A stretch of DNA of 64,000 bases from Halobacteriovorax sp. HLS. Its GTDB lineage: Bacteria > Bdellovibrionota > Bacteriovoracia > Bacteriovoracales > Bacteriovoracaceae. How positions within the stretch are numbered: position 1 is the first letter of the stretch; each line of letters opens with the position of its first letter. Position numbers and translations under genes: made by a program. This document shows, in pieces, positions 1 to 9,600 of the stretch. The stretch is taken from NCBI RefSeq assembly GCF_004006665.1, contig NZ_QOCL01000003.1, positions 124,001 to 188,000 of the forward strand. The letters run 5' to 3'. Below the pieces are notes generated by a model. It was not told the origin of the DNA. It searched no databases and saw only the letters and a list, made by a program, of their open reading frames with translations.

Positions 1-88
1 CATTTTCTAGTAAAGGATTCCCTTTTAGAGTTTTAATAAGCTCAATATTCTCATCTTCGAGCGAGCAGCAAATTACGACGTTTTTCAT
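1..88 (-). CDS. 5' end of an unidentified gene, cut by the window edge
   Basis: Only the first 29 codons lie in the window. The protein begins MKNVVICCSLEDENIELIKT and continues to the left. An AAAGGA ribosome binding site lies about 7 bases before the ATG, which supports the start. The beginning resembles small stand-alone cytoplasmic proteins (stress-protein or response-regulator-like folds), but this is too little sequence to name a family. A CRP/FNR-type half-site pair (TGA-N6-TCA, 147-158) lies about 60 bases upstream. Two CRP/FNR-type genes precede it on the same strand, so FNR-type control is a reasonable inference. Confidence 0.6.
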   Translation of the reverse strand, partial: MKNVVICCSLEDENIELIKTLKGNPLLEN

Positions 89-146
89 GCTAGAATTCCT
101 TTTATAATAATGAAATTATAATAACTTTTTTGTTTTCAATAAAACC

Positions 147-158
147 TGATATAGGTCA
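147..158. promoter_or_regulatory. Candidate CRP/FNR-family binding site
   Basis: The sequence TGATATAGGTCA has the TGA-N6-TCA core shared by CRP/FNR-family operators. It lies 59-70 bases upstream of the gene starting at 88 and close to two CRP/FNR-type genes. The outer bases do not complete the TTGAT-N4-ATCAA consensus, so this is a moderate match only. Confidence 0.35.
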
Positions 159-222
159 TGATTTTACCTAAAATTGGTAAGATAATGCTAGTTAATTAAT
201 TAATTTTATTGAAATATTGAGT

Positions 223-594
223 TTATACCGCAATGAGACTACTAAAGAATTCTTGTAATTCATCATCTTGTTCTTTGTGATTGAGAATTTCTAGTATTGT
301 ACTGCGATCTAAGAAGCAAACTTCAGTATTAGGAAGAATTTCAGCGTCCATATCTACTGCTTCATTATTCATTAATTCTTTAAACCCAAGTAGAGTCCCC
401 GGGTCAAGTATTCCTTTTATTTTATTATTCTTGGTAAGGTGAATATATCCGTTTAGAAGTAAGTAAGCGACAATTGGGGTCTGCCCTTCATAGAAAAGCT
501 TTGATTGGGTTGAGTAGCAGTGTGGGCTACTAATTTTCTTAATCTTAGTTATGAGTTCTTTTGAAATTTTAAGGTAATCATCTTTAGTATTCAT
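223..594 (-). CDS. Cyclic-nucleotide-binding-like domain protein without DNA-binding domain
   Basis: This 123-residue protein covers only the sensory beta-roll of the CRP/FNR family. The stretch from PGTLLGFKELMN to TEVCFLDRSTILEIL aligns by eye with GGDILGHRSLF...SEVCFIDKKYILKMI in the next gene upstream. There is no C-terminal helix-turn-helix, and the roughly 130 bases before the next gene are too few to hide one by frameshift. It may be a stand-alone sensor or a subunit that forms inactive heterodimers with the neighbouring regulator (inference). Its ATG lies inside the 3' arm of a perfect 11-bp inverted repeat (592-624), and no good Shine-Dalgarno sequence is visible, so translation may be controlled by that hairpin. 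Confidence 0.75.
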   Translation of the reverse strand: MNTKDDYLKISKELITKIKKISSPHCYSTQSKLFYEGQTPIVAYLLLNGYIHLTKNNKIKGILDPGTLLGFKELMNNEAVDMDAEILPNTEVCFLDRSTILEILNHKEQDDELQEFFSSLIAV

Positions 595-624
595 GCAGAA
601 ATCTTAAAATAAAATTTCTGCATG
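592..624 (-). promoter_or_regulatory. Perfect 11-bp inverted repeat containing the start codon
   Basis: CATGCAGAAAT at 592-602 and ATTTCTGCATG at 614-624 are perfect inverted copies separated by 11 A/T-rich bases. In the minus-strand mRNA the ATG of the downstream gene (594-592) falls within the 3' arm of the hairpin. No T-run follows on the minus strand, so it does not look like a terminator. It could sequester the start codon or bind a dimeric regulator. Confidence 0.55.
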
Positions 625-652
625 TAATATGTTTTAGATCATGTTTTTGTAA

Positions 653-1363
653 TTAATATGACAAGTTTGCCCATTCAAGAAGTTCTTCTTCTTTAACTAT
701 AATTAGAGTCTTGCCGTCTTGTTCGATTAGACCTTCGTCCTTAAATTCAGAAATAAATCTAATTAGAGTTTCGTTTGCCGTTCCAATCATAGTGGCCATT
801 TCTTCACGAGTAAGCTTAATATCTAGCTTCACTTTTCCATCGGCTAATTCTGTCCCATGAGTCTTTTTTAGAACAAGTAGTAGCTCTGCTAGTCTTTCTC
901 TAACATTTTTCTGGTGAAAAGAGCTTAGCTTTGTCTCAGCTGAACCCATATCTTTAGATAGCTTGTTGATGATATTAAGAGAAACAGTTGGTTTTTCTTC
1001 AATCATTTTTAGGATATATTTCTTATCAATAAAGCAAACTTCACTTTCTTCCATGGCCGTTGCAGTTGCAGTGTAGTGCTCTTCAGTAAATAGAGATCTA
1101 TGACCTAGGATATCTCCACCTTGGCAAATTCTAACGATAGATTCCTTACCATCAGGACCAACTTTGGTAACTTTCACATTACCTTTTGAAATACAGTAAA
1201 TTCCAAATGGGTGATTTCCTTGTACAAAGAGGGTTTGTCCCTTCTTGTACTTATTAGTGACTTTGTGCTTATCAATATCAGATAGGGCGAGCTCTTCAAG
1301 TTCGCAAAAGATACCTTGACCGTTAGATGGACAGCTCTCACATTTCGTTTGAGATTTCATCAT
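653..1363 (-). CDS. FNR/CRP-family transcriptional regulator, probable Fe-S oxygen sensor
   Basis: This protein has a beta-roll sensory domain, a dimerisation helix and a C-terminal Crp-type helix-turn-helix (LTREEMATMIGTANETLIRF). N-terminal cysteines in a CxxC-x8-C pattern (CESCPSNGQGIFC), together with an internal Cys such as the one in SEVCFID, resemble the ligands of the FNR [4Fe-4S] cluster. Oxygen or redox sensing is therefore likely but not proved. The reading frame extends upstream to an ATG at 1378, but an AGAGGAAG ribosome binding site sits just before the ATGATG at 1363/1360, so a start there is preferred (about 236 residues). The helix-turn-helix-free paralogue and the truncated gene follow on the same strand, probably as one transcription unit. 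Confidence 0.85.
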   Translation of the reverse strand: MMKSQTKCESCPSNGQGIFCELEELALSDIDKHKVTNKYKKGQTLFVQGNHPFGIYCISKGNVKVTKVGPDGKESIVRICQGGDILGHRSLFTEEHYTATATAMEESEVCFIDKKYILKMIEEKPTVSLNIINKLSKDMGSAETKLSSFHQKNVRERLAELLLVLKKTHGTELADGKVKLDIKLTREEMATMIGTANETLIRFISEFKDEGLIEQDGKTLIIVKEEELLEWANLSY

Positions 1364-1490
1364 TTCTTCCTCTCTCATCTCAGATTAGAGATGAATTCAA
1401 TAATTTATTTATAGGAAATACTATACCAGTACACTTTCTTTGGCCACGAAAGTTAACTTCTTTTAAGAATAATTTATCAAATAGAATCGG

Positions 1491-3527
1491 CTACTTAATG
1501 CATTGCTTTGATTTTTCAAGACTCTCTTTAGCTAATAGTGACAGCTTGTCTGCATCGAGCTTTCCATCTTTTAGTTGACTTAAGAATTGATCTTGCCATT
1601 TCTTATTGCCTGTTGAGAGCAAACCTAGGAAGTTATCAAACTCACTTGAGGAGTTCGTTCCCATTTTATCCATAGCATCTCTAATTACAGAAAGTGAATT
1701 AGGATCATTGATCCCTTCGTAGAGGTTTTTTAAATTTCTTCTTTGGTTGGCACTAAGTACAAGAGATTTACTACCTTTTGCAAGATGGCCAATGCCTTTC
1801 ATTGCTCCTAGATCAAGTGCCGAGAATCCAAGGGCCAAGGCGGCCTCAAAACGTGCTTCTTTAAAAGCAATTACTTCGTCTCTTCTTTCTATTATATTAG
1901 TCTGATCAGATGTTTGTGCCATTATAGATCTGTCTAAGGCCTGGGCCTGGGAATAATTATTGTAGGCCTTATTACTAAAGTAGGCAGACTCGGCACCTCC
2001 TAAGATAAGTGCACTTGTTGTCGTAGCAGCAAGTACAGTTCCTCCAACAGTTCCAGCTGCAACTCCTGCAGATAGTGATCCCGTAAGAAGCCAACCACCG
2101 GCCACTGCTCCAACTCCTGTTGCAATGAGAAGTCCTCCACCGATGGCACCTATGAGAATGGCCGCCTTGTGAATATTTTCATCACTTTCTTTATCACTAT
2201 TAATATTGGCAATAGCTTTACAGGCCAAAGACGAGTACTCAGGATTTTGCAATAATGTTTGTCCTGCTACAATTGGGTTTCTCTTAATAAGATCCTCGAT
2301 AGATTCCAGTCTATTACTTTTAAACCTCTTTTTCTTATATTGATTTGCCATTGCTGCGCGACCAATAGATTTACTTTCCTTAAGTAACGATTGATCTTTT
2401 TCTCTTTCGATACTGTAACTATTGAGTGAGTCAATCTGTTCATAAATCTTCTTTTCTACTTCTTTAATCGATGCTCGAATGTGAGATTTTTTTACTCTCT
2501 TATGTTTCTTATAAACGAATTTATCTCCGACTTGCTCAATATTCGAAGAATCGTCACTATAAGATTTTAATCCTCCATCATTATCTTTTATCTTATCTGT
2601 TAGTAGTAGAGCTCCGTCGCCCTGGGAAGCTTCCTGTAGATAAGTTTTTATATAGTTTTGAAAGTTAACTTTTTGATTGGTATCTTCCATTTGCGCATAG
2701 TCACTCCAGTACCAGCGCTCTTTTGCTTCAAAAGATATTTTCGATAATTTTTTGTTAATGAGATCAATCTTACCATTTAGATTCTTTTCAACCTCATCTA
2801 TAGATCGTTTTTTCTCGTTCTTAGCGAGTTCCATTGCAGAACTTTTAAGCTCCTCTTCAAGCTCATTTTTAAACTTTGTATTTTTACATATATTAGATTT
2901 TTTACAGACTCTATTTGTTAGGCGACTTAATTGACTCTTTGAAAGAGTTCCATTTTTCATAAAAGAAGGATCGTACTTATACAAGACACTTAAGAGAGTT
3001 TTTAAAGTGGTTTTGATTGCATTATTATTTAACTGCGCCTCAAAGCTATTTTCAAGATACTTATCTGTAGGACTCATGATAGATTGAACAAAACCATTTA
3101 GTTCATCATACTTTGTTATATCAGCTCTACAGGGAACTGGAATATCAAATGACTTTCCTGCAGCGTCAATTACTCGCTGCCTTAACATTAGATTGTCTTC
3201 ATCATCACTCAAACAATTTTCTAAATTATCTTTTAAAGATTTAAAGTTGACTAACTTCTGGTGATTCTCAAGTAAGTGTGACCCCTTTGGAGATTTAAGA
3301 AAAGTCTTATTCGACGGGTTTCTAATATATGCATTAACTTGATTGATAACTTTTTGTGAGTATTGATCATTTAATTTTTGAGAGCCTGTCCCGTCTAGCA
3401 ACATCGCTTGATAAGAAGTCAGGTTTTCTATTTCTTGATAAGTTGCCCATACTGATGAATTTGTAATTAAAAATACAAAAGAGTAAAGGATTGTGCTGAG
3501 GGTTTTCATTTGAAATCTATTTTTCAT
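1491..3527 (-). CDS. Secreted protein of unknown function with internal Gly/Ala-rich hydrophobic segment
   Basis: This 678-residue protein has an N-terminal signal peptide (hydrophobic core in TILYSFVFLITNSSVWA). A charged, helix-rich region follows, then a long Gly/Ala-rich hydrophobic stretch around residues 455-520 (beginning AAILIGAIGGGLLIATGVGA) that could form two to three membrane-inserting helices, and a final charged helical tail. The middle hydrophobic hairpin flanked by coiled-coil-like helices is reminiscent of pore-forming or membrane-disrupting proteins, but I recognise no family. No strong Shine-Dalgarno sequence marks either ATG (codon 1 or 7). It is transcribed away from the gene at 3655. 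Confidence 0.75.
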   Translation of the reverse strand: MKNRFQMKTLSTILYSFVFLITNSSVWATYQEIENLTSYQAMLLDGTGSQKLNDQYSQKVINQVNAYIRNPSNKTFLKSPKGSHLLENHQKLVNFKSLKDNLENCLSDDEDNLMLRQRVIDAAGKSFDIPVPCRADITKYDELNGFVQSIMSPTDKYLENSFEAQLNNNAIKTTLKTLLSVLYKYDPSFMKNGTLSKSQLSRLTNRVCKKSNICKNTKFKNELEEELKSSAMELAKNEKKRSIDEVEKNLNGKIDLINKKLSKISFEAKERWYWSDYAQMEDTNQKVNFQNYIKTYLQEASQGDGALLLTDKIKDNDGGLKSYSDDSSNIEQVGDKFVYKKHKRVKKSHIRASIKEVEKKIYEQIDSLNSYSIEREKDQSLLKESKSIGRAAMANQYKKKRFKSNRLESIEDLIKRNPIVAGQTLLQNPEYSSLACKAIANINSDKESDENIHKAAILIGAIGGGLLIATGVGAVAGGWLLTGSLSAGVAAGTVGGTVLAATTTSALILGGAESAYFSNKAYNNYSQAQALDRSIMAQTSDQTNIIERRDEVIAFKEARFEAALALGFSALDLGAMKGIGHLAKGSKSLVLSANQRRNLKNLYEGINDPNSLSVIRDAMDKMGTNSSSEFDNFLGLLSTGNKKWQDQFLSQLKDGKLDADKLSLLAKESLEKSKQCIK

Positions 3528-3654
3528 TAGCTAACTTATCGGAAATAGGTTCAAGTTATTTAGAGTTATTGTCACCAACTTTCAGATACTTAATGGCCAT
3601 TAGTCCTAATTTTTGCTATAAGCTCTTAATCAAGAATTGAGATATGGAGAATAT

Positions 3655-5337
3655 ATGACAAGTGATGGATCTAGACTTATTCAGAGCATTTTAAGTGAGG
3701 CGGAATCTTATTCAAGCCTTGAGATCATTGAATCTTATATTCAACAAGGACAGGACCTTTCAAACTTACCAACTCAACCTCTCTATGTTGCATTAAAGTC
3801 ACTTCCAACTGAAGTTGTGGCCAGTGCTCTTGGAAAATTTAGCTCTGAACAAAGACAAGTATTTCTAGATTTAGACCTTTGGAAAAAAGATGATATTGAT
3901 CCTGAATCTTTCCATTTTTGGATTGAGACTTACTCTAAAGTCACAGATGAAAAGCTCAAGAATGAATTTTTAAACAGTATTGAATTTTCAATTTTTATAA
4001 AAGGAAGACTTAGTGTTTGGACCTTTGATGTTGAAGATCCAATGTATCCTGATCATGATAATTACTTTTTAACAGAAGACAGTCTACTCTTATTTGAGTT
4101 TGAAGAAGACTATCCTTATGTGGGAGAGCTTAAGCAGTTTATTAAAGATATCTATTCCGAAAAGGGTGTTGAAGCTGCTTATCAGCATCTATTTATGATT
4201 GTCTCCGACGGTTTCTTGTCTATGCAAGAAGACGAGTACCGCTTTAAAAAGCACAGATTAAATGACTTAGGTTTCGTTGACTACTATGATGCCCTTGAGA
4301 TGAATAATTCCTTTCCTAGTATGTCCCATGTTGATCACTTCATAAAGAGTAAGGTTGAAATTACAGGGGAGCTAGAAGCAGAGAGTTTAAATCAATGTCT
4401 TGATAAAAATGCTGTTATTGCTTTTAAGAATAACTTTGATTCTATCTCTGATGAGCTGTCGAAATTGAAGAATGAAAAACGTGTAGATTTTCTGCAGTTT
4501 AATTTTACTCGTTTAATAAATGCGACGCTCACTCTAAGCGATGCTTTAAAAGATGGTAGTGTTGCCATGACAAGAGTGGGACGCGAAACTGCTAACACAA
4601 TAAAACTTGGCCTTAACTATATTAAGAATTTGTCCGAGCAAAGTGAGCAAGGGGTATTTTCTAAATTTGACTTTGTCGATATCTATAGAGTTGGAAGATC
4701 ATTAATTTATCTAACACAGAAGACAATAAAGAAGTCCTATGCTCAAAGTGGCTTCAATAGTGATAATGATGCTTTTCTTGGAGAGATTTTTTCTACGACT
4801 ATTGAAAATTCTTTCTATGGAGAAGTGAAGTATATCGAAAATAGAATTGAAAATAAGAGTACTTTAGTTGAAAGTTACTCTAGCTTCCTAAGTTGGGAAA
4901 AAGAAGTTCAACTACTAAACTCTACACTTCCTTTTATTCAAAGCTTCTATAAGACCTTTCAGGAGCTAAAAGAAGCTGGCCAACTAATGGATAACTACTA
5001 TTTAAATTTTGATGTGGCAGATATCGATTTTGAGTCCTTGATACTTAGCACCTTTATAAATTTCTGTAATAAATCTATCCAAGAAAACTCAGGAATGAAA
5101 ATTGGTGTCACAATTAGTGAGCTTAGAGATTTCTCAAAAAGATTTATTCAACAAGAAGCTATACTTCAGTCTAAGGCCATTGAGTTTAAGAATACTTTTG
5201 GACTTAGTGTCATTGATGGTTTTGAAAACTACATAGAAGATATTATTAAATACCATCTTTCAGGTTACGATTTAGAGGAACTAGACTCTAGCGAGTTTAA
5301 ACATGTTGGTGGACCTCTAATCCTTCAAGATCAATAG
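3655..5337 (+). CDS. Conserved cytoplasmic protein of unknown function, possibly DUF6178-like
   Basis: This soluble protein of about 560 residues has no signal peptide and is rich in acidic and aromatic residues. Features include a helical N-terminus, an acidic stretch around residues 110-150 (FEFEEDYPYVGELKQF) and long helices afterwards. It gives the impression of the DUF6178 family known from delta-proteobacteria-like genomes, but I cannot confirm this. The frame opens at a TTG (3637). A GGAG ribosome binding site five bases before the ATG at 3655 makes that the better start. It stands alone, followed by a regulatory region for the next gene. Confidence 0.7.
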   Translation: MTSDGSRLIQSILSEAESYSSLEIIESYIQQGQDLSNLPTQPLYVALKSLPTEVVASALGKFSSEQRQVFLDLDLWKKDDIDPESFHFWIETYSKVTDEKLKNEFLNSIEFSIFIKGRLSVWTFDVEDPMYPDHDNYFLTEDSLLLFEFEEDYPYVGELKQFIKDIYSEKGVEAAYQHLFMIVSDGFLSMQEDEYRFKKHRLNDLGFVDYYDALEMNNSFPSMSHVDHFIKSKVEITGELEAESLNQCLDKNAVIAFKNNFDSISDELSKLKNEKRVDFLQFNFTRLINATLTLSDALKDGSVAMTRVGRETANTIKLGLNYIKNLSEQSEQGVFSKFDFVDIYRVGRSLIYLTQKTIKKSYAQSGFNSDNDAFLGEIFSTTIENSFYGEVKYIENRIENKSTLVESYSSFLSWEKEVQLLNSTLPFIQSFYKTFQELKEAGQLMDNYYLNFDVADIDFESLILSTFINFCNKSIQENSGMKIGVTISELRDFSKRFIQQEAILQSKAIEFKNTFGLSVIDGFENYIEDIIKYHLSGYDLEELDSSEFKHVGGPLILQDQ

Positions 5338-5348
5338 GGCCAGCTAGA

Positions 5349-5373
5349 CACCTTGTTGACTCTGCGCAAGGTG
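5349..5373. promoter_or_regulatory. Inverted repeat upstream of a sigma-54-type promoter
   Basis: CACCTTG (5349-5355) and CAAGGTG (5367-5373) are perfect inverted 7-mers separated by 11 bases. The centre lies about 100 bases upstream of the transcription start predicted from the -24/-12 element at 5434. That is a usual place for a sigma-54 enhancer-binding protein. It could instead be a weak terminator for the preceding gene. Confidence 0.35.
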
Positions 5374-5433
5374 CTCTTTGATCCAAACCTTTATCAAAGT
5401 AGACAAAATTACACCAGTTTAGTGCTGAAAACT

Positions 5434-5449
5434 TGGCACGCTTCTCGCA
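5434..5449 (+). promoter_or_regulatory. Probable sigma-54 (-24/-12) promoter
   Basis: TGGCACG-cttc-TCGCA matches the sigma-54 consensus TGGCACG-N4-TTGCW at all but one position, and the GG and GC elements have exactly the required spacing. Transcription would start near 5460. This leaves a leader of about 110 bases containing small inverted repeats (for example ATTTTCA/TGAAAAT at 5471-5489) before the lipoprotein gene. The match is directly visible; activity and activator are inferred. Confidence 0.6.
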
Positions 5450-5571
5450 ATACCATTTTTAAAGTGAAAGATTTTCATGGATTGAAAATGACCCTTAACA
5501 ATAAGAGTTGTTTTCTATATCAATGCTAAGCGTTACACAGAGAGTTTAAAAACACAAGAGGGAGAGAGAGA

Positions 5572-6465
5572 ATGAAGAGTAAATTAATGAATGCAACAAA
5601 GAAATCGTTACTAGCTTTAACAGCACTTGCAACACTTGCGAGCTGTGGAGGCGGTGGTGGTAGCAGCAGCGGTGGTGGAGGTTCATCTTCAACTTACGGT
5701 GCTTATAGTAGTCCTTATATCTCGGCGCAGAGTTTTGTAAACTCACTTAATAGCGTTGACGGCTATAGCGATAACGAACTTGTTAAGTCTGAATGGGATA
5801 CAGTTAGATCTAGTTGGGATTCTGAAGATTTCTTCGTTATCTATGATGGAGAGTATGATGAGTATGTAGCTGTCTCTTTACAATATATAAGAGCAATTAC
5901 TTATTATGATTATTATTCGTCAAATAATAACTTAGCTTCAGAGTTTAGAGATATTCAAGATGATCATGACTTCTTTGATGGTCTAATCGGAGATGGTTAT
6001 GGTGATGATTACGAAATTGTTGATTATGACTACACAGATGCTTGGGGAGAAGATTACTATGTAGGGTTTGATTCTGGTTTCTTATATGAAGATTCAGAAG
6101 AAACTACTGACGTATCTTTAATGGCAGCTGATAAAGAAAAAGCGGCCTTCTACAAAAAAGCTGCAGACGTATCTTTTGCATATTCAATCGATATGAAAAC
6201 TTCTCTATCGCTTGTAACTCTAGGGTCTAAAGTAGAGAAAATGCTTGATCGCTCAAAAGGTGAGCAGTTAACAAAAGAAGATGAGCTTGCACTAGTGACA
6301 GATATCGAAAAAGTTACAGGAGCTAGTTATTCAGAATTTAATGAAGCTGCAAATAATACAGAACTTAAAGAAGATCTTGTTGCAAAAATCGCAGCTAAAC
6401 TTGGAACAAATGCTGATAATTTAGAAAACAGACTACTTCCAGAAGTATTCGGAATTGACCTTTAG
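5572..6465 (+). CDS. Lipoprotein with Gly/Ser linker and Tyr/Asp-rich domain
   Basis: This 297-residue lipoprotein precursor has a signal peptide ending in a lipobox (TLASC, lipidated Cys25). A Gly/Ser-only linker of about 15 residues follows. Next comes an unusual segment (about residues 65-180) dominated by Asp, Glu and Tyr (for example DGYGDDYEIVDYDYTD), then a helical C-terminal domain with Lys/Glu pairs. A GGGAG ribosome binding site precedes the ATG. The acidic-aromatic segment may bind calcium or a surface polymer; no family is recognised. It is a single-gene unit, with a sigma-54-type promoter upstream and a strong terminator at 6492-6515. Confidence 0.8.
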   Translation: MKSKLMNATKKSLLALTALATLASCGGGGGSSSGGGGSSSTYGAYSSPYISAQSFVNSLNSVDGYSDNELVKSEWDTVRSSWDSEDFFVIYDGEYDEYVAVSLQYIRAITYYDYYSSNNNLASEFRDIQDDHDFFDGLIGDGYGDDYEIVDYDYTDAWGEDYYVGFDSGFLYEDSEETTDVSLMAADKEKAAFYKKAADVSFAYSIDMKTSLSLVTLGSKVEKMLDRSKGEQLTKEDELALVTDIEKVTGASYSEFNEAANNTELKEDLVAKIAAKLGTNADNLENRLLPEVFGIDL

Positions 6466-6491
6466 TTAATAGAATCTCAGTAATACATACC

Positions 6492-6515
6492 AAAGGGCCT
6501 TTATAGGCCCTTTTT
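6492..6515 (+). terminator. Intrinsic terminator
   Basis: AAAGGGCC and GGCCCTTT form a perfect 8-bp stem with a 6-base loop, followed directly by a T-run. It closes the lipoprotein transcript. Confidence 0.9.
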
Positions 6516-6621
6516 AATTTCAGCTAGTTAGATAATTAAACATGCATGTTTTATTTACACAGTGACTTAGGTGGGAAGCCGCGCTGTGTTATAAATGACT
6601 ATTAATAAAAAGAGGAATACT

Positions 6622-9600
6622 GTGCAAAAATTATTTAATCTAATAATGATCACCCTTGTTGGGGCCCTATTATTTGCTAATACCAATGCAAAGGTAGAGT
6701 ACATTCCTCTTGATACAACAAGAATTCCTAGTAACGACCTTCTTCACCCAGAGCTTGGTAAGCTTAGCTCAGAACAAGCATGGCAATTACAAAACGATTC
6801 AAATATTGGATTGGACTTATCACTATTAAATCCAATAGAGAGTGAAGTATGGAAGAATACAGATCAAACTCTAGCAAATAGTGATATTGATGAAATCCAA
6901 GTTTCTTCGCAAACAGAGCTAGTCTTTCTAGGTGTCTTAGGCTCTCAATCTGGAACCCTACGCTTCACTGTTTTAGATAATACTACAGGTAATATTCTAA
7001 ATATTGTTCTCGATAAGAACCTTCATACATTATTACTAAGAAAGAATCTACTGCGTAAACTTGGATATGTTGTTCCATCGATGAAGTATAAGAAAAAAGT
7101 TAAAGTTGCATTTAGCAGCTTAGAGGAAAAGAATCACTTCTTAGAAAGGGTCATTCCTGAAAATACATTTGGAGCACCGTCTAGATGGATGGTTGCAGAC
7201 TCTGAAGTAACAATTGATCTGCAAGATGTGATTGTAATGCTACCTCGCTATGGTGATCATTATAATTTAGCCTTTGGTGTTCCTCCTAAGACTTTGACCA
7301 GTAGAACTCTGAGATCTCTCATTGTTCCTTACTCTCTTTTAGACGTTGATGAAGCTATTAATACTTTTAGCTTTAAGGCCGCAAGAAAAGAAGCAAATAG
7401 CATTGAACTAAGTCACTTCACGCTTGCAGATATGAATACAACTCAAGATGATGCAAAGTGGATTCTAGGTAGAATGAAAGACTTTTCTAGAGAAGACTTT
7501 GAGCAAATTGTTAAGAACTCTCATCTTCCTTATGAAGTTTCATTGCTACTAGTTGAAAAACTTATTGCTAGAAGAAATAATTTATTAGAACTCTTTGCTA
7601 TCGATTCTACTCCAATTGAATTTAATCCAAAGATTAGCTATGGTGAAAATTTAAAAAACGGAAGACTTCTTAAAGAGAATTATGATGGTTATGCATCTCG
7701 CTTTGCCTATGGTGATCCAGATTCTCCATTTAGAGAACTTAAGTATTCTCTTTTGAGTAAGCTTCAGTCCGATGCGATTGATTCTCTGATTAGGCAAGCA
7801 AATTCAAAGCTATCTGTTTTTGATGTTAACGATGCACGACTCGACTATCATAAAGAACAATTTGAAACAGGATTGAATCATTATATTGAAACGGGAGAGT
7901 TTCTAGAGCAAAAAGTTGGTACTTGGGTATCTCCAATTGTTAATGGAAATATTATCCTCTCTCGTGACGTCGTTGTCGGTAATTACCAAGGAAGTGATAA
8001 TCTTGTTCAAACATCGGATATTTTTGGATACGGAGTTTCTCTAGGTGCAAATGTTGGAATTGAGGGATTACCAGCTGGTTACACTGCCCTTGCTAGAGGT
8101 CAGGTAAGTTATTTAAAAACCTTCTCTCACTTAAAACCTGTCCGCTCATTAAAGGCCTCTTTAAAAGAGCCTTATAAGAATATGATTGTTTCACTGTTAA
8201 AGAAAAACCTAGAAAAGCGCTTGCTTGAACTTTCTAAGCTTGGAGAAGTGGAGGATCAAGAAAATCGTAATGAACGTATTCAACTAATAGCAGATGAGAT
8301 TAACGAGAACTTAGGAGTAGGTGAATCACTTATAATATCTGAAAGATTAACTCCATCTTTTCTTGTAAAGGGCGGATATTCTTGGGCCAATACTAAATTA
8401 AGTCTTGCTATCGACACAAACTCAGTTTTGATGAAGAGAGTGCATATTTATCGTAAGGATGCAGATACTGTCCAGGTTTATGTTGATAACGGAAAGCTTG
8501 GAGAAGTAGGTGTTTCAATAGAGCTTGATAGTTATATCCCTGTAACAAAACTAAACTTCAGCGTTTCAAAGGGTAACTTTAATGTTGAATTATATAATGT
8601 AAATATTAATTCTGATCCAGACCTGAATCCGAAACTATTTTCTGGGGTTAACGCAATCTACTCCTTACTCGATTCTGGGTCTAAAGAGCTACTAGGTAGC
8701 TACACAAGTCCTTATAAAATTAAGAATAGTTTTCTAGATAAGAGCTCTAAGTATGCTTTTCTTAATTGGAGAATGAAGAAATTGAAAAAGAGAGGACAGT
8801 TCTCTGTCTTTACTCCAGAAAACTATGAAGCTAAGTTTTTTAAGTATACTTATCAAAAAATGATTGGTCTTAATAATTGGGCCTTTGCTCGAGATGTGGC
8901 GAACTATTACTTAAGTAAGATTACTGAGTATATAACACTTAGAAATGAAACTTGGAAAAGGCCATCTCAAACATTTTACGGCGTAAATGCAGTAGAAGGA
9001 CTAAGGTTTGAGTCTCGTTATGATGAAACTAAAAAAGGTAGAGCACAATTTCCTGATACTTTCATGGCCCTAGAAATCTTAAAGGAAGGGTGGAAGATAA
9101 AAGAATCTAAGCTAAAGAAGATGATCTCTGAGATTAACGAAGAGTTTGGAACAAAGATTTTTTCTGATTCAGATATAAATGATGCAACAGGATTGAAGCT
9201 ATATTCAGTCTCAGTAAATTTAAATATCTACGAAAAAGGTGTGTGGAATATTTTAGATTTTAATGAAGATAAAATTCTAGAGCTTGGAAGGGAATATAGA
9301 AAGAAGTATTACGATAGAAGACACTGTTCAACAACTCGTTTAAATAGAGCTCCTATCTCTAAGAGAATTCTTTGTGGTAAGTTTCAGCCTTTCGTTGATA
9401 AGAGAGAGAGCTGTGTTAAGAAAATGAAAAAAGATGAATACGATGGTGTTGCCTGCTTAGTAGATCTTACGATGATGTATAAGAGACTATTAAATTATGA
9501 AGACTTCATTAGTATTATTGGTAAGAGTAATACTTACCTAAATGGAAAAATAACAGGCTATAGACAGGAAAGTGATATTCTATCGACTCCAATAAATGGA

